From an uncultured Eubacteriaceae bacterium (GTDB lineage Bacteria; Bacillota; Clostridia; Eubacteriales; Eubacteriaceae): 6,801 nucleotides of DNA. The notes under the pieces were generated by a model. That model was not told the origin of the DNA. It did no database searches and saw only the letters and a program-made list of their open reading frames with translations. The position numbers were made by a program, and so were the translations under genes. Within the stretch, counting starts at the first letter, position 1; every line of letters starts with the position of its first letter. The stretch lies in contig CANRHG010000102.1 in assembly GCA_947630385.1 (NCBI GenBank), positions 1-6,801 of the forward strand, written 5' to 3'. Positions 6,160 to 6,801 of this stretch are shown piece by piece.

Positions 6160-6251
6160 GCGAAGGAATATTACTTTTCCTCGCCTAATTAATTTAGGCA
6201 AATACCTAAGGCTAGGTACCCTTTCTAAAAAGTTAGGGTACCGTTTTTTTT
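6160..6251 (+). ncRNA. Candidate small RNA or orphan attenuator, about 90 nt
   Basis: A compact transcription unit with no reading frame: extended -10 promoter, three small hairpins, then a strong terminator. Hairpin 1 pairs GCGA/GGAA (6160-6168, one bulged A) with TTCC/TCGC (6177-6184). Hairpin 2 pairs GCCTAA (6183-6188) with TTAGGC (6194-6199). Hairpin 3 pairs TACCTA (6203-6208) with TAGGTA (6213-6218) around AGGC. The 3' arm of hairpin 3 overlaps the 5' arm of the terminator, so the two are mutually exclusive, as in riboswitches and attenuators. No plus-strand gene follows within the window, so either it is a free-standing sRNA or its target gene has been lost. I do not recognise a known riboswitch core. 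Confidence 0.5.
6215..6251 (+). terminator. Terminator of the small RNA unit
   Basis: GGTACCCT (6215-6222) pairs with AGGGTACC (6235-6242), with a short inner CT/AG helix beyond a U-U mismatch. After one G there are eight T residues (6244-6251). Confidence 0.85.
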
Positions 6252-6274
6252 CGTTTTTACTTCTTGACCTTCCG

Positions 6275-6393
6275 TCTCACTTAACCACCAGATATAACCG
6301 ATCTTTTCCCATTTTTATTTCCAGGTTCCGTTTAAATAAATATCTGGGATTTCCAGGTTATTTCGCTTCTATTTCCTGTACTGTTGAGTGAGA
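6275..6393. repeat. Imperfect inverted-repeat element, 119 bp
   Basis: TCTCACTTAAC at 6275-6285 matches the reverse complement of 6383-6393 at 10 of 11 positions. Inside, CCAGATAT (6288-6295) pairs with ATATCTGG (6340-6347), and ATTTCCAGGTT occurs twice (6317-6327 and 6349-6359). No target-site duplication and no open frame is evident. The right end enters the truncated PIN gene at its codon 65, so the element coincides with the point where the gene loses family character. It may be a small MITE-like insertion or a chance arrangement in decaying DNA. Confidence 0.35.
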
Positions 6394-6585
6394 AGTTCTC
6401 GTTAATTGTTCATTATGTAATTGCTTTCTTGTTAAATAGTAAATATCGCAAAAAGAATTAGCTGTTAGAATTCCATTAATTTTATTTGTTCGAACCAAAT
6501 TAAATAGTTCTTTTGCTGAATCAAAAAAAGGTTCTCTTTTCTGAAAGAGATCAATGACAATATTAGTATCAAATAAAAATTTCAA
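6358..6585 (-). pseudogene. Truncated PIN-domain toxin (VapC-like)
   Basis: PIN-domain ribonucleases are toxins of type II toxin-antitoxin modules and need four acidic residues to bind metal. The 75-residue frame starts with TTG at 6585-6583 and reads KFLFDTNIVIDLF, containing the first catalytic Asp (residue 6) of the DTN motif. TANSFCDIYYL (41-51) is the second conserved block. Family members run to about 130 residues, so the C-terminal half with the remaining acidic residues is absent. The last 11 residues (from codon 65) come from the inverted-repeat element and look unrelated. The missing half is not found in the remaining minus-strand sequence down to 6252. The start TTG overlaps the TGA of the upstream antitoxin-like frame, the usual coupling of such pairs. 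It is very likely inactive. Confidence 0.75.
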
Positions 6586-6801
6586 ATTTCAGATAATCTC
6601 ATTTCCTTAGCTTCTTCTAACGAAAGGTCATCAGGAAGAAAGCCAATTAACTCATCTCCATATCTATACTCATCAGTATTATTAGGAGCTTTTAACACTG
6701 CTATTACTTTATTATCTTTTATAAGTAACTATTCAGCCTCATCAAAAAAATCAAGCAAAGCAAAAACTTCGGATATTTACAAAAAGCCTAACAATCGTTA
6801 T
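6582..6801 (-). pseudogene. Broken antitoxin-like gene upstream of the PIN toxin
   Basis: Minus-strand frame ending with TGA at 6584-6582. After an in-frame TAG (6731-6729) it reads LLIKDNKVIAVLKAPN and ends DDLSLEEAKEMRLSEI. Before the TAG the same frame reads SEVFALLDFFDEAE, up to a TAA at 6779-6777. The line LLIKDNKVIAVLK resembles the central strand of Phd/YefM-type antitoxins (ITKNGKPIAVL), a weak family match. No ATG start with an RBS exists downstream of the TAG, so a functional product is unlikely. If the TAA also lies within the original gene, it has two disabling changes. The upstream part runs into or past the window edge. Confidence 0.6.

Noticed and set aside
6203..6251. T-box or other known riboswitch (TTAGGGTACCG resembles part of a T-box)
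   Set aside because: The T-box core AGGGTGGNACCGCG is not present, there is no specifier stem, and no aminoacyl-tRNA synthetase or amino-acid gene follows.
6252..6357. Possible minus-strand peptide reading WEKIGYIWWLSETEGQEVK
   Set aside because: A TAA lies just before it, there is no start codon or RBS, and the frame runs into the small RNA terminator. Treated as non-coding or relic DNA.
6317..6359. CRISPR-like direct repeat (ATTTCCAGGTT twice)
   Set aside because: Only two 11-bp copies, no further units, no cas genes.

Overview
The window reads as a sucrose uptake and breakdown locus of a low-GC Gram-positive bacterium (Bacillota). The reasons are a phosphotransferase-type sugar permease, a family 32 sucrose-6-phosphate hydrolase, two LacI-family repressors, AAGGAG-type ribosome binding and AT-rich intergenic DNA. 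The genus cannot be fixed from the sequence alone.

Layout. Positions 1-1475 (+) carry almost all of a GH32 sucrose-6-phosphate hydrolase (scrB), cut at the left edge, probably by one base. It converges on a LacI-family regulator (1498-2493, -). The two genes share one hairpin that contains or touches both stop codons. A 503-bp AT-rich intergenic region (2494-2996) follows. It holds a minus-strand promoter for the first regulator, a strong-looking plus-strand promoter, an extended -10 promoter, a CG-centred palindrome, and many copies of ATTTCAT/ATGAAAT arranged as three dyads about 75 bp apart. A second LacI-family regulator (2997-3974, +) has its own terminator, then the same palindrome occurs again, and then a complete EIIBCA sucrose permease (scrA, 4076-5986, +) with a strong terminator. 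The permease would import sucrose as sucrose-6-phosphate, the hydrolase would split it to glucose-6-phosphate and fructose, and the regulators would gate expression. The palindrome GAATACGTATTC in front of both the second regulator and scrA suggests that this regulator controls itself and scrA.

The right end (5987-6801) is different and looks decayed. After the scrA terminator there is a promoter-hairpins-terminator unit of about 90 nt with no downstream gene on its strand (a candidate small RNA or orphan attenuator). Next comes a small imperfect inverted-repeat element. Last is a broken minus-strand toxin-antitoxin pair: an antitoxin-like frame with an in-frame TAG, overlapping a TTG-started PIN-domain toxin cut to 75 residues. 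No tRNA, rRNA, CRISPR array, transposase or replication origin was seen.
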